Of a stretch of DNA of 64,000 nucleotides, positions 44,858 to 55,069 are shown in pieces (position 1 is the stretch's first letter; each line of letters begins with the position of its first letter). Source of the DNA: Flavobacterium psychrotrophum (GTDB lineage: Bacteria; Bacteroidota; Bacteroidia; Flavobacteriales; Flavobacteriaceae). The position numbers and the translations under genes were made by a program. The stretch is taken from the NCBI RefSeq assembly GCF_003403075.1, contig NZ_CP031557.1, forward strand, positions 2,542,001 through 2,606,000, in the 5' to 3' direction. The notes under the pieces are model-generated. The model searched no databases and was not told where the DNA came from. It saw only the letters and a list, made by a program, of their open reading frames with translations.

Positions 44858-45583
44858 ATGAAAGCATTATTGCTACGAGAGATCAAGTCCTTCTTTGGGT
44901 CGCCCATAGGGTATCTGGTCATAGCCCTGTTTTTATTGCTCAACGGCCTTTTCCTTTGGGTATTCGATTACGGCTTTAATATACTGAACAGTGGTTTTGC
45001 CGATATGGCACCTTTCTTTACCCTGTCTCCCTGGATCCTTATTTTCCTGATTCCCGCGGTAACCATGCGCTCTTTTTCTGACGAAAAGAAACAAGGCACG
45101 CTGGAGTTACTCTTTACAAAACCACTCAGCACCTGGGAAATTGTAAATGGTAAATTCTTTGGAGCCTTTGTACTTATCTTATTGGCACTTATACCTACTG
45201 TAATATATGTATTTGTAATATCGTGGCTTGGAAGCCCTCAGGGTAATATTGATATGGGCAGTACACTGGGCTCTTACTTTGGCCTATTATTCCTTATAGC
45301 AGGCTACACCGCCATTGGAGTGTTTACCTCTACCCTTTCAGATAACCAGATCGTTGCCTTTATATCTGCCATGTTCCTGTGCTTTTTATTTTATTTTGGT
45401 TTTGAAGGCCTTGCATCATTTGCAGGCGCCTTTGGCACACAGGTATCAAAACTAGGCATGGATTACCATTTTAAAAGCATGAGCCGCGGCGTTATAGACA
45501 CGCGCGACGTTATTTATTTTGCCAGTATTGCAATACTGTTCCTTTCGTTAACCGTTTACAAACTTAAATCGCTTAAATGGTAA
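44858..45583 (+). CDS. gldF: Gliding motility ABC transporter permease GldF
   Basis: 241 aa with about six membrane segments in the ABC-2 permease order. The start MKALLLREIKSFFGSPIGYL, the ITPAV-like MRSFSDEKKQGTLELLFTKPL motif and SLTVYKLKSLKW end are typical of GldF. Together with GldG and the ATPase GldA (not in the window) it forms a transporter needed for gliding in Flavobacterium johnsoniae. Its last bases overlap the gldG start. Confidence 0.95.
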   Translation: MKALLLREIKSFFGSPIGYLVIALFLLLNGLFLWVFDYGFNILNSGFADMAPFFTLSPWILIFLIPAVTMRSFSDEKKQGTLELLFTKPLSTWEIVNGKFFGAFVLILLALIPTVIYVFVISWLGSPQGNIDMGSTLGSYFGLLFLIAGYTAIGVFTSTLSDNQIVAFISAMFLCFLFYFGFEGLASFAGAFGTQVSKLGMDYHFKSMSRGVIDTRDVIYFASIAILFLSLTVYKLKSLKW

Positions 45584-47394
45584 TGGAAACAGCAAAACAA
45601 CGCAGTAGAAAACAGCTTATCATTACCATAGTGGCATTGGTAGCGCTAAATATAGCAGGGGCATTTATATTTAAACGCCTCGACCTTACTAAAGACAAAC
45701 GTTACACCCTTTCTGACACATCGCTAAACCTTATAGCATCGGTTAATGAACCCCTGTATATAGATGTTTTTCTTGAAGGCGATTTTCCCGGAGAGTTTAA
45801 ACGCCTGCAGGACGAAACCAGCCAGTTGCTACAGGAATTCTCAGCATATAATACCGATGTAAAGTTCAACTTCTTTAACCCAATGGATAAGTCAGAGAGT
45901 GCCGCCGCTACCAAGCGCGACCTTATCTACACCATTTTTAAAATGGATAATCCGTCTATTCCCGCTAAGGATGATGCCGAGGTTAGAAAAAGCATTGATG
46001 GCATATCTGACATTGACAAAGCCATATTCGACACCTTTAACGGTAGCGGAATGAAGCCCGCCAGCGTTAGCGTAAACGATAAGGGCAAGCAAAGCGAAAC
46101 CCTTATCTTTCCGTGGGCTATTGCAACATACAAAGGTAAGACGGTAAAAATTCCGCTTTTAAGAAATATGCGTGGTGCCAATACAGCCGAAAAAGTAGAA
46201 GTATCTGTGCAGCACCTGGAATATGCTTTTGCAGAAGCATTTGACAGATTAACCCGCGACAAGCAAAAAAGAATAGTAGTTATACAGGGTAATGGAGAAT
46301 TGCCTGCACGCTATATGGGCAGTTTCCTTAAACAGCTTCGCGAAAGTTACCACCTTGGCCCATTTACGCTTGATTCTGTTGCTAAAAATCCACAGCAAAC
46401 CCTTAAAGAGCTCCAAAAGTATGACCTTGCCATAATTGCCAAACCTACCGAGCGATTTACCGAAGAAGAAAAGCAAGTACTGGACCAGTACATTGTAAAC
46501 GGCGGTAAAACCCTTTGGATGGTAGACGCTGTACAGGCCGAAATGGATAGCCTGTATAATGAAACAGGATCTACACCCGCCATAGCACGCGACCTTAATA
46601 TTAATGATATGCTATTTAAATATGGTGTGCGCATAAATCCTGACCTTATTCAGGATGAAATGAGCACTAATATTAAACTGGCATCGGGCGCACAGGGTAA
46701 TAATACACAGTATCAATTATACCCCTGGAGGCTATCGCCTTTTATTTACCCTGATTCGGTAAACCAAAACCCGATAGTGCGTAACCTTGGTGGTATTAAA
46801 ATGGAGCTTGCCAGCCCAATGGATACCCTTAAGAACGGCATTAAAAAGAACGTTTTACTGGCATCATCACGCTACTCTAAAAAAGTAGGTACACCGGTAG
46901 CCATACGCCTTGATATGGTTGCAGAAGAAACTACCCCTAAAGATTATCCGGTTCCTGGCTTTATGCCTGTGGCGGTGTTATTAGAAGGCAGTTTCCACAG
47001 TATGTATGAAAACCGCGTACTGCCTTTTAAAGACCCTGCTTATAAAACAGTAGGCAAACCGGGTAAAATGATCGTGATATCTGATGGTGACATTGCCAAA
47101 AACCAGTTCGACAAAAACGGACAGCCGCTGGAACTGGGTTATGACAAGTGGACTGAGGAGTTTTTTGAGAACAAAGATTTTATGCTGAACTGTGTAAACT
47201 ACCTGCTTGATGACAACGGACTTATTAACATACGCAGCAAAGATGTGAACCTGCCAATGCTTAATACAGAAAAAGTGTATGACAACTACACTACAGCACA
47301 AATTGTTACCATAGGCCTCCCACTTGTACTATTGGCTATATTTGGCTTCCTGTTTACCTGGCTGCGCAAAAAAAAGTACAGCAAGGCAGCTTAA
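45577..47394 (+). CDS. gldG: Gliding motility ABC transporter substrate-binding protein GldG
   Basis: 605 aa. An N-terminal membrane segment (about residues 15-32), a long extracytoplasmic part (KRYTLSDTSLNLIASVNEPLYIDV, then KQKRIVVIQGNGELP and LDQYIVNGGKTLWMVD), and a C-terminal membrane segment (LPLVLLAIFGFLFTWLRKK). This layout matches GldG. The start ATG at 45577 overlaps gldF by seven bases; a second ATG at 45583 is also possible. The dnaN gene follows 88 bp downstream. Confidence 0.95.
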   Translation: MVMETAKQRSRKQLIITIVALVALNIAGAFIFKRLDLTKDKRYTLSDTSLNLIASVNEPLYIDVFLEGDFPGEFKRLQDETSQLLQEFSAYNTDVKFNFFNPMDKSESAAATKRDLIYTIFKMDNPSIPAKDDAEVRKSIDGISDIDKAIFDTFNGSGMKPASVSVNDKGKQSETLIFPWAIATYKGKTVKIPLLRNMRGANTAEKVEVSVQHLEYAFAEAFDRLTRDKQKRIVVIQGNGELPARYMGSFLKQLRESYHLGPFTLDSVAKNPQQTLKELQKYDLAIIAKPTERFTEEEKQVLDQYIVNGGKTLWMVDAVQAEMDSLYNETGSTPAIARDLNINDMLFKYGVRINPDLIQDEMSTNIKLASGAQGNNTQYQLYPWRLSPFIYPDSVNQNPIVRNLGGIKMELASPMDTLKNGIKKNVLLASSRYSKKVGTPVAIRLDMVAEETTPKDYPVPGFMPVAVLLEGSFHSMYENRVLPFKDPAYKTVGKPGKMIVISDGDIAKNQFDKNGQPLELGYDKWTEEFFENKDFMLNCVNYLLDDNGLINIRSKDVNLPMLNTEKVYDNYTTAQIVTIGLPLVLLAIFGFLFTWLRKKKYSKAA

Positions 47395-47433
47395 CTGTTA
47401 ATAAAAAAGTTTCGGTTTTAGATAGCTTTACGA

Positions 47434-47441
47434 TATATTTG
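47434..47441 (+). promoter_or_regulatory. -7 promoter box of dnaN
   Basis: TATATTTG lies 41 bp before the dnaN ATG. No TTG at the -33 position. Confidence 0.45.
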
Positions 47442-47482
47442 CTACCGTTTGTGGCTAGCACAAACCAATAAATAAAATTAAG

Positions 47483-48601
47483 ATGAAATTTATAGTATCG
47501 AGTACATATTTGCTAAAACAGCTACAGGTGCTTAGCGGCGTTATAAACAGCAGCAACACCCTGCCTATTTTAGACAACTTTTTATTTGAACTGAACAATA
47601 CAGAGCTTAAGGTATCTGCCTCAGATCTTGAAACTACAATGTCTGCCGTACTGGAAATAGATTCAGAAAGTGTGGGCAGTGTAGCGGTACCTGCAAAGCT
47701 ACTTCTTGAAACGCTAAAAACATTTCCTGAGCAACCTCTTGCTTTTACTGTAGAAGATAACAGTACAGTAGAAATAAGCTCCAACTCGGGTAAATATGCG
47801 CTGGCTTATGCAGCCGGCGATGAATTTCCTAAAGCTGTAGCACTGGAAGATCCATCGTCTACCCTTGTACCTGCAGAGGTGCTGGCTACCGCAATAAGCA
47901 AAACTATTTTTGCAGCCGGTAATGACGATCTTCGTCCGGTAATGTCGGGTGTGTTTTTCCAGTTTTCTCCTCAGGGGTTAACGTTTGTTGCTACAGATGC
48001 GCACAAGCTTGTTAAATATGCACGTACAGACGTTCATGCCTCTCAGGTGGCTGATTTTATCATGCCTAAGAAGCCTCTTAACATATTAAAAGGTATCCTT
48101 GCCACATCAAATTCAGAAGTTACTATTGAGTATAATGATGCCAATGCAACTTTTTCTTTTGATAACTATGTGTTAACCTGTCGCCTTATAGATGGTAAAT
48201 ACCCTAACTACGAAGCGGTAATTCCAAAAGAAAACCCTAATAAATTGATGATAAGCCGCAGCCAGTTTTTTGGTTCGGTACGTCGTGTGGCTATTTTCTC
48301 TAACAAAACCACACACCAGATACGCCTTAAGATAGCAGGTACAGAATTAAACATTTCTGCTGAAGATATTGATTATTCTAATAAGGCAGAAGAAAGGCTA
48401 ACATGCGACTATCAGGGCGATGATATGCAGATAGGTTTTAACTCGCGTTTTCTTACAGAAATGCTTACAAACCTGCAAAGTGATGAGATAATGCTCGAAA
48501 TGTCGCTGCCTAACCGTGCAGGTATCCTTACACCTGTTGACGGACTTGACGAAGGTGAAACTGTTACAATGCTGGTAATGCCAGTAATGCTAAACAGCTA
48601 G
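47483..48601 (+). CDS. dnaN: DNA polymerase III beta subunit (sliding clamp)
   Basis: 372 aa. Forms the ring dimer that tethers DNA polymerase III to DNA. The three repeated clamp domains are visible; VRRVAIFSNKTTHQIRL and the C-terminal MLVMPVMLN are family hallmarks. The length is normal. Unlike in many bacteria it is not beside dnaA; here it follows gldFG. Confidence 0.97.
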   Translation: MKFIVSSTYLLKQLQVLSGVINSSNTLPILDNFLFELNNTELKVSASDLETTMSAVLEIDSESVGSVAVPAKLLLETLKTFPEQPLAFTVEDNSTVEISSNSGKYALAYAAGDEFPKAVALEDPSSTLVPAEVLATAISKTIFAAGNDDLRPVMSGVFFQFSPQGLTFVATDAHKLVKYARTDVHASQVADFIMPKKPLNILKGILATSNSEVTIEYNDANATFSFDNYVLTCRLIDGKYPNYEAVIPKENPNKLMISRSQFFGSVRRVAIFSNKTTHQIRLKIAGTELNISAEDIDYSNKAEERLTCDYQGDDMQIGFNSRFLTEMLTNLQSDEIMLEMSLPNRAGILTPVDGLDEGETVTMLVMPVMLNS

Positions 48602-48633
48602 ATTACGCTTTTTAACTAACCCTTAATACCCTT

Positions 48634-48667
48634 GCCCCGAGATGTAAAAAACATTTCGGGGCATTTT
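48634..48667 (+). terminator. dnaN terminator
   Basis: gccccgagatgt (48634-48645) pairs with acatttcggggc (48651-48662), one G-U, followed by a T-rich tail. Confidence 0.85.
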
Positions 48668-48829
48668 TGTTATGCCGGGCAACAAAGTTACCTAAGAGTT
48701 AAGAAAAATGTAACTTTAAGAACTGATTTTGTTTTTTTATGTTAAAGACCTAATTTTTTATTAAAATACATTCGCCGTATAAGCACAATTTTGATAATTT
48801 TAGGAACTTAAAATCATATAACTTTTCTT

Positions 48830-51800
48830 ATGAAAAAAATTACGTTAATTTTCATGTTACTTCTCTCCCTGAACAGCTTTGCACAGCTGGCTCTGGAAGG
48901 ATTTGAAGGCACATGGACACCCCTATCGGGCACACAGGGCAATGCCGGGCCCGCCGGATGGTATATCAGGAACGTTACAGGCCCCATACAGGCTTGGAAT
49001 GTAACTACCGCAAACGTTTCTTTTGGTACTCGTGCAGCGGCAATTATCCGTGAAAATGCCGGAGCGGCAACTCCTGCTGAAGACTGGCTGATAACGCCAT
49101 CTTTTAACGTACCGGTAAACGGCCAGCTTAAATTTTACACAAGGCCAAGCGATGCGGTAGAACAAAATACCACATACAAGGTAATGATAGGCACTAACCC
49201 TGCAGATGCAACTACTTTTACAGAGTTACAGGCATGGACTGATGGTACCATCAATACTGACCTTACCGTTTATGAACAAAAAGTAGTAAACATCCCTGCT
49301 GCGAACAATAACCAACAGCGTTATATTGCTTTTGTGAGAATAGGCAATAATGGCGATACATGGCTTGTAGACGAGGTACAGGTAGTAGGACAGTGTTTTA
49401 CACCTACTGCACTTACATCAAACGCATCCGGCACCAGTGCAACTCTGGGCTGGACCAGCGCGAATACCGATTTTGAGGTAGAAATACTTACAGGTAATAC
49501 TCCTATTGGTCCTGCTACGGCTGTAACAGGCACAACTTATACTACACCTGCAACTCTTACACCATCTACTCCTTACCAGTATAGGGTAAGAGCAGTTTGT
49601 GGCCCTGGTAATTATAGTGCATGGACAGACCTTGCCAGTTTTACCACGTCGCAAATTCCTGCTACAATGAACCTGACAGATGGTTTTGAAGATGGTTTAA
49701 AATGGACATTCGTAAACGGTACACAGGTAAACAACTGGGCACTTGGTACAGGCACTGCTAATGGTGGTACACACTCTTTATATGTATCTAATGATGGTGG
49801 TGTTACAAATGCTTACACAAACAGCTCTGCTTCAGTAGTACAAGCCTACCGCGACATCCAAATGCCGGAAAGTGTAGATCAATTACTATTATCTTTTGAT
49901 TGGAAAGCACTTGGAGAAGTTTGCTGTGATTATTTAAGAGTATATTTTGTACCTGCAACAGTAACACCTGTAGCCGGGACACAATTACCAACTGCTCCTG
50001 CCGAGGGTATAAATATAACTACTACTGCCGGTGGAACTAATTTTAATAATCAGGCAAACTGGTCAGTTACACCTGAAACCAGGACTATTAATGCTGCTGC
50101 TTATGCCGGCAGGGTTATGAGGCTTATCTTTGAATGGCGCAATGATGGCGACACAGGTAATCCGCCACCTGCAGCAATTGACAATGTAAACCTTTCGATT
50201 ATTACATGTCCTGCTCCTACAAACCTTGTTTTAGCAAACATTAATCAAAACAGCGCTTCTTTTACATGGACAGCCCCATCATCTGTAACACCTACTTATG
50301 ATTTTTACTTCTCTCCTGTAAATACCGCACCTACTGCAAGCACTTCGCCTACTGCTAACATACCTACTGCATCGCTTAACCTGCCAGGCCTGCAAACAAG
50401 TACTACTTATTATATATGGGTACGTGCTAATTGTGGTACCGGAGATACAAGTACATGGGTAGGGCCGCTAGCCTTTACAACTACTCAGGTTCCCGGAACA
50501 CTTACTTATGCCCAGGATTTTGAAGGTACACATGGCTTTGGCTATGTAAACGGAACATCTGTTAACAAATGGGTTGTAGGTACTGCAGCTTTTAACGGCG
50601 GCACAAAAGCATTATACATTAGTAATGACAATGGTGTAAGTAATGCTTACAGCAATGTCACCACTACTAATTATGTACATGCATACAGAGATATTGCAAT
50701 ACCAGCCGGAACGGCCGAAGTAAATGTAACTTTTGACTGGAGATCAGTAGGTAATACTGGCGACTACCTGCAGGTTTGGGCAGTGCCATCTACCTTTAAC
50801 CCTACTACAGGTACCCAGATTACTACACAAAATAGTGGTGGCGTACAAATAGGCGGTAACTTTATCAGCCAGAATACATGGACTACCTATGCAAACACAA
50901 CTAACGTTGCTGCTTATGCAGGCCGTATGTTCAGGATAATTTTCCAGTGGACAACAAATACTTTTACTTTAAACCAAAGCCCTGCTGCCATAGACAACCT
51001 AAACATAAGTGTTGTTACATGTCCTAAGCCAACAGCTCTTGTTGCTGCCCCGGGAAGCACCAGCGCTACGTTAACCTGGACACCACAGGGTACAGAAACG
51101 TCTTGGGAAGTTTATGTTGTACCTACAGGAACTGCTGCACCTACAGCAAGCACGATTGGTACGGTAGTAACAACGCCTTCTTACACAGCAACTCCATTAA
51201 ATGGTAATGCAGCTTATCAATATTACGTAAGGGCAATATGTGGCACCTCTGATAAGAGTATTTGGGCCGGACCATTGTCATTTTCAACTACAATTGCTAA
51301 CGATAGCTGCGATGGCGCTATGCCATTACCAGTAAATACTACAGATGCCTGTACACAAACAACACCAGTAATATTTACATCGTCTACAGCATCTACTGTG
51401 CCTAACTCATCTTGTATGACGGTGGCAAACAGTACAGATATCTGGTACTCATTTGTAGCAACTGATTTCTCTAATGTAATTTCACTTTCAGGATTTACGC
51501 TAAATGCAACAAATGGAACTGCACAGAATGTAATAATTTCTGTTTACGAAAATAACTGCGGCGCTATTGGTAGTGCTATTGGATGTAGTAATACAAATTA
51601 CTTAAGGGCACGTAATCTTACTGTAGGCCAAACCTACCTTGTAAGGCTTTCACTTAACAGTGCGTCGCCTGCGCTTAATACAGCGTTTAACATCTGTATA
51701 AACACACCGGTAACTCCAAACAACTCTAACGCTTCAGACTGTCTTGTTAGTACAATAGACTCAAGTTTTGATAATAGGCCTGTTACCAGCGGAGAAGGAA

Positions 51801-54800
51801 ACGTAAATGTTGGACAAAATGCCACACAGGGTTGGAAAACATTCAACACTAATGGCTTTATAGAACTTTGGCCATCTCCTGCGTCATTAGCAAACGGCCT
51901 GTCGGCTATCAAACGAAGTGCCTATGAAGGCGAATTTTTTGTAGAATTAAATGCTGACGGAGTATTCCAGACTATTTACCAGGATTTTGATACTCCTGTA
52001 TCTACAACATTCACTGTAAGTTTTGCGCACAAAGGCCGTTATGGTTCAGATGAGATCCATTTATTAGCGGGTAATGCAAACAGTACTGACCTTACTACTT
52101 ATACCATGATAAGTAACGTTACGACACCTAATGATGTTCAGAACGCTACAAATGGATGGGTACTTTATGGACAGGCACCAAACGCCACCATTACATATAC
52201 TGTTCCGGCAGGGCAAACGAAGACAAGATTTGTTTTCCAGTCAGGACCAACTACACCTCCACCTAGTGACCCGAGTGACAGATCGTCTGGTAACCTTCTG
52301 GACAGCGTTATTATAAAATCAGACAACAGCATTATTACCTCAAGCCCTGCCGCGGCAGACTGTGTTAACAATGTGGTTCCTGTATCTGCTAAAGGCGTTG
52401 GCCACTGGGTAGCACATACTACTAACCCGGGCGCTACCACGATAGCATCTGTAACAGGAAACAATACTACTATTACAGGCTTTACTGTTCCTGGTAACTA
52501 TGAATATGACTGGGTGACCGATTTTTGTTTGAGCACCCTTGTTATTAATTATGATGCCCCTATTATTGCTGCACCAACGGGTACAGCAGCTTATGACTAC
52601 TGTGTAGGCGCAACTGCTACTACACTAACAGCTACTGGTACTGCAGGATATACACTACACTGGTATGATGTTGCTACAGGAGGTACAGAACTTACTGCTG
52701 CCCCTACTCCATCTACAGCAACTGCCGGCGTTACTACTTACTATGTGAGCCAGTCTACAGGACAATGTTTTGGACCAAGACTTGCCATTACAGTTACTGT
52801 AAATGCTGTGCCTAATGCTCCGGTAGTAGTACCAACTGTTACTTACTGCCAGAATGCAACTGCTACAGCGCTTACAGCTACAGCAGACACCGGAAATACA
52901 CTTACATGGTATGATGTAGCCACAGGTGGTACAGCCCTTACTGCTGCGCCAACACCTTCTACTGCTACAACAGGAGTTACAACGTATTATGTTAGCCAGA
53001 CTGCTACCGGTAATTGCGAAAGCCCAAGGGCTGCCATTACCGTAACCGTATCGACTCCGGGACCTCAACAGGCTGCGTTTACGCTTCCGGCATCTGTATG
53101 TATTGCTGCTGCAACAAATCCTGTGGCTGTACTTGCAACAGGAACCGTAACAGGTGGTACATTTACATCTTCAGACGCTACAAACCTTGTTGTTAATGCA
53201 ACAACAGGAGAGATAAATCTTGCTGCAAGTACAGCAGGTACTTACACGGTAACCTATACTGTAGCCGGTAGTGTTACAAACTGTAGTTCTCAGGGTACAG
53301 ATACACAAACTATCGTTCTTACACCGCTTGCTACTCCGGTAACAGGGTTTACTTACGGTACCATATGTGTAGGCAGCGCTAACCAAACGCCAACACTTGC
53401 AACAGGTTTCCCTGCAACGGGTGCCTCGTTTACATCATCAGATGCAACAAACCTTGTTGTAAATGCTACAACGGGTGAAATTGATATGACACTTAGCCAG
53501 GCCGGTACTTATACCGTTACTGTTAACTTTGCACAGGATGCTGTAAACTGTATCGCTGCTGCTACAAACAGTACATCGGTAACTATTACTCCGCTTGCTA
53601 CTCCGGTTACAGGATTTAGCTACACTAATGTATGTGCTACTGCTGCAAACCAACTTCCTGCACTTACGACAGGTTTCAACACAGGCGGTACATATGCATC
53701 TACCACAGGCCTTGTTTTTGCTAATGCTGCAACAGGTGAGATAAACATTGCTGCGAGTACACCGGGTCTGTATACAATTACATATACATTACTTCAGGAT
53801 AATGCAAACTGTCTTGCGGGTGGTACTAATACTGCGCAAATAGAAATAACCCCTGCCGCTACACCGGTTACAGGCTTTACTTATACAAATGTATGTGTTA
53901 CGGCCGCTAACCAGCTTCCTACGCTTGCAACAGGATTCCGTACGGGTGGTGTATTCTCATCAACTACAGGATTAGCCGTTAACGCATCTACAGGCGAAAT
54001 CAATATTGCAGGAAGTACTCCGGGGGCATATGTTATAACATATACAACAACAGCAGATAATGCTGCTTGTATCGCTGCATCTGTAACTACAGCAAACATC
54101 ACGATAAGCCCTGCGGTTAATCCGGTAGTGGCATTTGAGTTTGATGCGTCTTACTGTTTTGGTACAGGTAACGTAACGCCAGACCTGGCAACAGGCTTTG
54201 TATCTGGTGGTACATTTACGGCTACAGGTGGTATTACCATTAACCCTGCTACAGGAGCATTTTCTCTTGCTAATGCAGCGCCGGGTACTTATAGTGTAAC
54301 CTATACCATACCTGCTAATCCTGCAAATTGTGATGCAGGCGGAACAAATACTGAAACATTTACAGTAGGTACTGAAATACTGTTTACAATTGACGGTGAA
54401 TGTAATGGTGCTGCTTATGTACTTACAGCTACACCTGATAGCGGATCTTTTGACCCTGCTACAGTTACTTACCAGTGGAGTACGCCATCAGGCACTCCAA
54501 TAGGTACAGACAGTGCACAGCTAAATGTAAGCGACTACCTGAGCAGTACTCCTGCCGTGGAAACATTCCCTCTTGATTTTGTACTTACAGTAAATAATAA
54601 TGGCTGTACTACCCCTGTAACATATACTGTTACTGATATATCTTGCGAAATACAGCGCGGTATATCTCCGGGTGGTTCTGATGGCCTTAACGATTACTTT
54701 GACCTTGCCCAGCTTGGTGTTAAAAAGCTTACTATCTTTAACCGTTACGGTGCAGAGGTATATGCTAAAAAGAACTATACCACAGAGTGGGTAGGACAAA

Positions 54801-54904
54801 CTAACGGTGGCGACGAGCTTCCTACCGGAACATACTTCTGGGTAATGGAACGCAACGTAGGCGAAACAAAAACAGGATGGATTTACATCAACAGACACGA
54901 ATAA
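48830..54904 (+). CDS. Giant T9SS type B secreted protein with repeats
   Basis: 2024 aa with a signal peptide (MKKITLIFMLLLSLNSFAQ). Choice-of-anchor J/cleaved-adhesin modules alternate with FN3 domains over residues 20-820: three jelly-roll modules (each with a AYAGRV/MFRIIFQW pattern) and FN3 blocks starting CPAPTNLVL or CPKPTALVA. Then come a CBM-like module with PESIC-like cysteines (about 820-980), two KWYDVATGG-type Ig-like repeats (about 1240-1410), five PKD-like repeats (1412-1848) and a type B sorting domain (IQRGISPGGSDGLNDYF, YGAEVYAKKNY, GTYFWVME). It is an adhesin-like cargo of T9SS. It has its own terminator, and a similar gene lies right behind it. Confidence 0.92.
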   Translation: MKKITLIFMLLLSLNSFAQLALEGFEGTWTPLSGTQGNAGPAGWYIRNVTGPIQAWNVTTANVSFGTRAAAIIRENAGAATPAEDWLITPSFNVPVNGQLKFYTRPSDAVEQNTTYKVMIGTNPADATTFTELQAWTDGTINTDLTVYEQKVVNIPAANNNQQRYIAFVRIGNNGDTWLVDEVQVVGQCFTPTALTSNASGTSATLGWTSANTDFEVEILTGNTPIGPATAVTGTTYTTPATLTPSTPYQYRVRAVCGPGNYSAWTDLASFTTSQIPATMNLTDGFEDGLKWTFVNGTQVNNWALGTGTANGGTHSLYVSNDGGVTNAYTNSSASVVQAYRDIQMPESVDQLLLSFDWKALGEVCCDYLRVYFVPATVTPVAGTQLPTAPAEGINITTTAGGTNFNNQANWSVTPETRTINAAAYAGRVMRLIFEWRNDGDTGNPPPAAIDNVNLSIITCPAPTNLVLANINQNSASFTWTAPSSVTPTYDFYFSPVNTAPTASTSPTANIPTASLNLPGLQTSTTYYIWVRANCGTGDTSTWVGPLAFTTTQVPGTLTYAQDFEGTHGFGYVNGTSVNKWVVGTAAFNGGTKALYISNDNGVSNAYSNVTTTNYVHAYRDIAIPAGTAEVNVTFDWRSVGNTGDYLQVWAVPSTFNPTTGTQITTQNSGGVQIGGNFISQNTWTTYANTTNVAAYAGRMFRIIFQWTTNTFTLNQSPAAIDNLNISVVTCPKPTALVAAPGSTSATLTWTPQGTETSWEVYVVPTGTAAPTASTIGTVVTTPSYTATPLNGNAAYQYYVRAICGTSDKSIWAGPLSFSTTIANDSCDGAMPLPVNTTDACTQTTPVIFTSSTASTVPNSSCMTVANSTDIWYSFVATDFSNVISLSGFTLNATNGTAQNVIISVYENNCGAIGSAIGCSNTNYLRARNLTVGQTYLVRLSLNSASPALNTAFNICINTPVTPNNSNASDCLVSTIDSSFDNRPVTSGEGNVNVGQNATQGWKTFNTNGFIELWPSPASLANGLSAIKRSAYEGEFFVELNADGVFQTIYQDFDTPVSTTFTVSFAHKGRYGSDEIHLLAGNANSTDLTTYTMISNVTTPNDVQNATNGWVLYGQAPNATITYTVPAGQTKTRFVFQSGPTTPPPSDPSDRSSGNLLDSVIIKSDNSIITSSPAAADCVNNVVPVSAKGVGHWVAHTTNPGATTIASVTGNNTTITGFTVPGNYEYDWVTDFCLSTLVINYDAPIIAAPTGTAAYDYCVGATATTLTATGTAGYTLHWYDVATGGTELTAAPTPSTATAGVTTYYVSQSTGQCFGPRLAITVTVNAVPNAPVVVPTVTYCQNATATALTATADTGNTLTWYDVATGGTALTAAPTPSTATTGVTTYYVSQTATGNCESPRAAITVTVSTPGPQQAAFTLPASVCIAAATNPVAVLATGTVTGGTFTSSDATNLVVNATTGEINLAASTAGTYTVTYTVAGSVTNCSSQGTDTQTIVLTPLATPVTGFTYGTICVGSANQTPTLATGFPATGASFTSSDATNLVVNATTGEIDMTLSQAGTYTVTVNFAQDAVNCIAAATNSTSVTITPLATPVTGFSYTNVCATAANQLPALTTGFNTGGTYASTTGLVFANAATGEINIAASTPGLYTITYTLLQDNANCLAGGTNTAQIEITPAATPVTGFTYTNVCVTAANQLPTLATGFRTGGVFSSTTGLAVNASTGEINIAGSTPGAYVITYTTTADNAACIAASVTTANITISPAVNPVVAFEFDASYCFGTGNVTPDLATGFVSGGTFTATGGITINPATGAFSLANAAPGTYSVTYTIPANPANCDAGGTNTETFTVGTEILFTIDGECNGAAYVLTATPDSGSFDPATVTYQWSTPSGTPIGTDSAQLNVSDYLSSTPAVETFPLDFVLTVNNNGCTTPVTYTVTDISCEIQRGISPGGSDGLNDYFDLAQLGVKKLTIFNRYGAEVYAKKNYTTEWVGQTNGGDELPTGTYFWVMERNVGETKTGWIYINRHE
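53063..54373 (+). repeat. Five PKD-like coding repeats of 261-267 bp
   Basis: Repeat starts at 53063, 53330, 53597, 53858 and 54119 (the word ATPVTGF or its relative). Spacings are 267, 267, 261 and 261 bp. Protein similarity is clear, for example TLATGF, NATTGEI and GTYTVTYT, while synonymous sites differ, so the duplications are older than those at 2661-3476. Confidence 0.85.
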
Positions 54905-54924
54905 CTATAACATAGTTTTTATTA

Positions 54925-54952
54925 AAGCGGCTCCATTGGAGCCGCTTTTTTG
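54925..54952 (+). terminator. Terminator of the giant T9SS gene
   Basis: aagcggctcc (54925-54934) pairs perfectly with ggagccgctt (54938-54947) around a 3-nt loop, followed by six T. Confidence 0.95.
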
Positions 54953-55036
54953 TTATATTAACAACAAAACAGGTGATTATTAATAAGTTTTTACAAACAC
55001 AAATGCTTAATATTAATTTAACTCGAATGGTTTACA

Positions 55037-55044
55037 TACATTTG
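55037..55044 (+). promoter_or_regulatory. -7 promoter box of the 55070 gene
   Basis: TACATTTG lies 25 bp before the ATG. No TTG is seen in the -33 position. Confidence 0.45.
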
Positions 55045-55069
55045 CAGCCGAATTTTTAATTAAACATCC